From Trichopria drosophilae (taxonomy: Eukaryota > Arthropoda > Insecta > Hymenoptera > Diapriidae), in NCBI GenBank assembly GCA_030407085.1, contig CM059582.1, positions 201,484,001 through 201,548,000 of the forward strand: a stretch of DNA of 64,000 bases, given 5' to 3'. The position numbers were made by a program, and so were the translations under genes. Every line of letters starts with the position of its first letter. Position 1 is the first letter of the stretch. The notes under the pieces were generated by a model that did no database searches, was not told where the DNA came from, and was given only the letters and a program-made list of their open reading frames with translations. Shown here piece after piece: positions 63,064 through 64,000 of the stretch.

Positions 63064-63279
63064 GGGTGCGGGTCGAAAATCCGACAAATAAAAAAGCCGA
63101 AAGGTCAAAAAACCGACAGTCAAAAAGCCAACACATACAAAACTAAACACATCGTCAGGAGGACAGTCATTTTTTGAACTGTCGGTTTTTTTACTGTCGG
63201 CTTTTCGATTGTCGGTTTTCTGACTGTCGGTTTTTCGACCTATCGTCTTTTTCATATGTCAGTTTTTCGACCCGCACCC
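63064..63279 (+). mobile_element. Family A fold-back element, complete copy
   Basis: Ends GGGTGCGGGTCG and CGACCCGCACCC are exact. Flanks TTTAACTG (63056-63063) and CTTAACTG (63280-63287) match at 7 of 8, supporting an 8-bp target-site duplication. The core at about 63130-63175 is in plus orientation (ATCGTCAGGAGGACAGTCAT). Length is 216 bp. Internal units differ between arms at several positions, so it is older than the 20706 copy. Confidence 0.92.
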
Positions 63280-63287
63280 CTTAACTG

Positions 63288-64000
63288 TCGAGAAGAAGAA
63301 CGTTTAAATCAATAAAAAAAGTTGTTTAACAAATTATTTTAGCAGGTCTTAATTGTTTTTCAGGAGTATAGTAATACTTTTTCCCTTCATTAATATCATT
63401 AGTTAAAATTAATAAAATAACAAAGGATAATCAATCTACCACAATGTTATACAATCGAAGAAAAAATCTCGTTCCACGTATATGCATTAGAATCATTCAG
63501 AAAAATACGTATTTTTAGAAATTTTCATTATTTTCACCAATTTTTAAAGCATGAACGAATAGGGAAAAGCAAAATATTTTCTCCCTAACTACAACTGTTT
63601 TGTTCGTGGTTGTTAACAATTTTAAGGGGATCGACATACGTTATGAGCTTGTAAAAAATTAGTTTCTACGCGTTAATGAGTTAAACGAAAGTATGAAAGA
63701 CATGTAAAATAGTTTTTTAACTAAAATTCCAAATCTACTCCAAGAGGATTATATTTCATGATTTAAAACTTTCAGGTATTTATTTTCTGTATTTTATATT
63801 TTATACCTTATTAAATTTTTTGTCTACGGTAATGAAGAAATATTATTTTGGTTAATAAAGTTAATATATACGTCATTAAAAAAAGATTATCACTTTTTTA
63901 AAATTACTCTTACATCTCTACACAAATTCGAAAAGTTTCAAGTACTTTTTATGAGGAAAGCGCTCTTATCTTTTAATGCATATTTTATGTCTACATTTCT
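63288..64000. other. AT-rich end of window; no feature recognised
   Basis: Ordinary AT-rich sequence. Only short AT runs are present. Confidence 0.5.

Noticed and set aside
1..64000. CRISPR array, phage, operon or bacterial-type system
   Set aside because: No long coding frames, ribosome-binding sites or regular repeat-spacer structure. Composition, microsatellites and the SINE and MITE content indicate a eukaryotic nuclear genome.

Overview
This 64 kb window looks like nuclear DNA of an animal, most likely an insect. It is AT-rich, with long A and T runs, microsatellites, a tRNA-derived SINE-like sequence and many small inverted-repeat (MITE or fold-back) elements. No reading frame in it resembles a known protein. 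CpG dinucleotides are frequent in the GC-richer patches, which together with the style of the repeats would suit a hymenopteran; that assignment is inference. I found no bacterial-type gene, CRISPR array, rRNA or intact tRNA. The window is best read as an intergenic or intronic desert.

Two kinds of DNA alternate. The first is AT-rich background (roughly 1-4.2, 5.2-9.5, 12-14.7, 20-24, 27.3-31.8, 36.5-51.3 and 57-61 kb). The second is a set of GC-richer, CpG-containing, non-repetitive islands (4.2-4.5, 10.4-11.2, 14.7-15.5, 17.3-18.4, 19.4-19.8, 24.1-24.4, 25.1-25.7, 26.1-27.2, 31.85-36.5, 39.6-40.1, 41.4-41.7, 51.5-52.5, 53.5-54.0 and 61.4-61.8 kb). The islands are candidates for regulatory or other constrained DNA. 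Their longest open frames, 156 and 145 codons, match nothing I recognise.

The most striking content is a fold-back family (here family A). Its arms are tandem arrays of a 16-bp unit close to GTCGGTTTTTCGACYT, and each unit carries its own dyad (GTCG...CGAC). Complete copies end in GGGTGCGGG...CCCGCACCC and lie between 8-bp direct repeats. Four short copies share a roughly 44-bp asymmetric centre that fixes their orientation or clearly retain its position; a longer copy and a damaged copy carry degraded versions. Copies are at 13.3, 18.9 (arm), 20.7, 31.55 (damaged), 50.7, 56.7, 60.2 (long), 62.8 (arm) and 63.1 kb. The 50.7 kb copy lies inside a much larger and older structure (49.77-51.31 kb) whose strand bias flips from A-rich to T-rich.

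Several sequence-unrelated blocks share the same plan of short self-complementary units in arrays or arms: CCAGTATTGG at 6.8 kb, GATTCTGACCAGAATC at 10 kb, GGACGTCC at 28 and 38 kb, GCGATAC at 37 kb, CAGCTAAAATT/TTCGGCTG at 48.7 kb, CTCGTCTCGAG at 54.6 and 57 kb, and GATCGAAAAAGATC at 56 kb. Separately, three MITE-like elements (14.1, 16.1 and 48.7 kb) have termini starting TACACG or close to it. A tRNA-like head with A and B boxes lies on the minus strand at 30.0 kb, and old direct duplications occur at 11.7, 23.4, 24.6, 38.9 and 60.1 kb. No functional gene network can be described, because no gene is supported.
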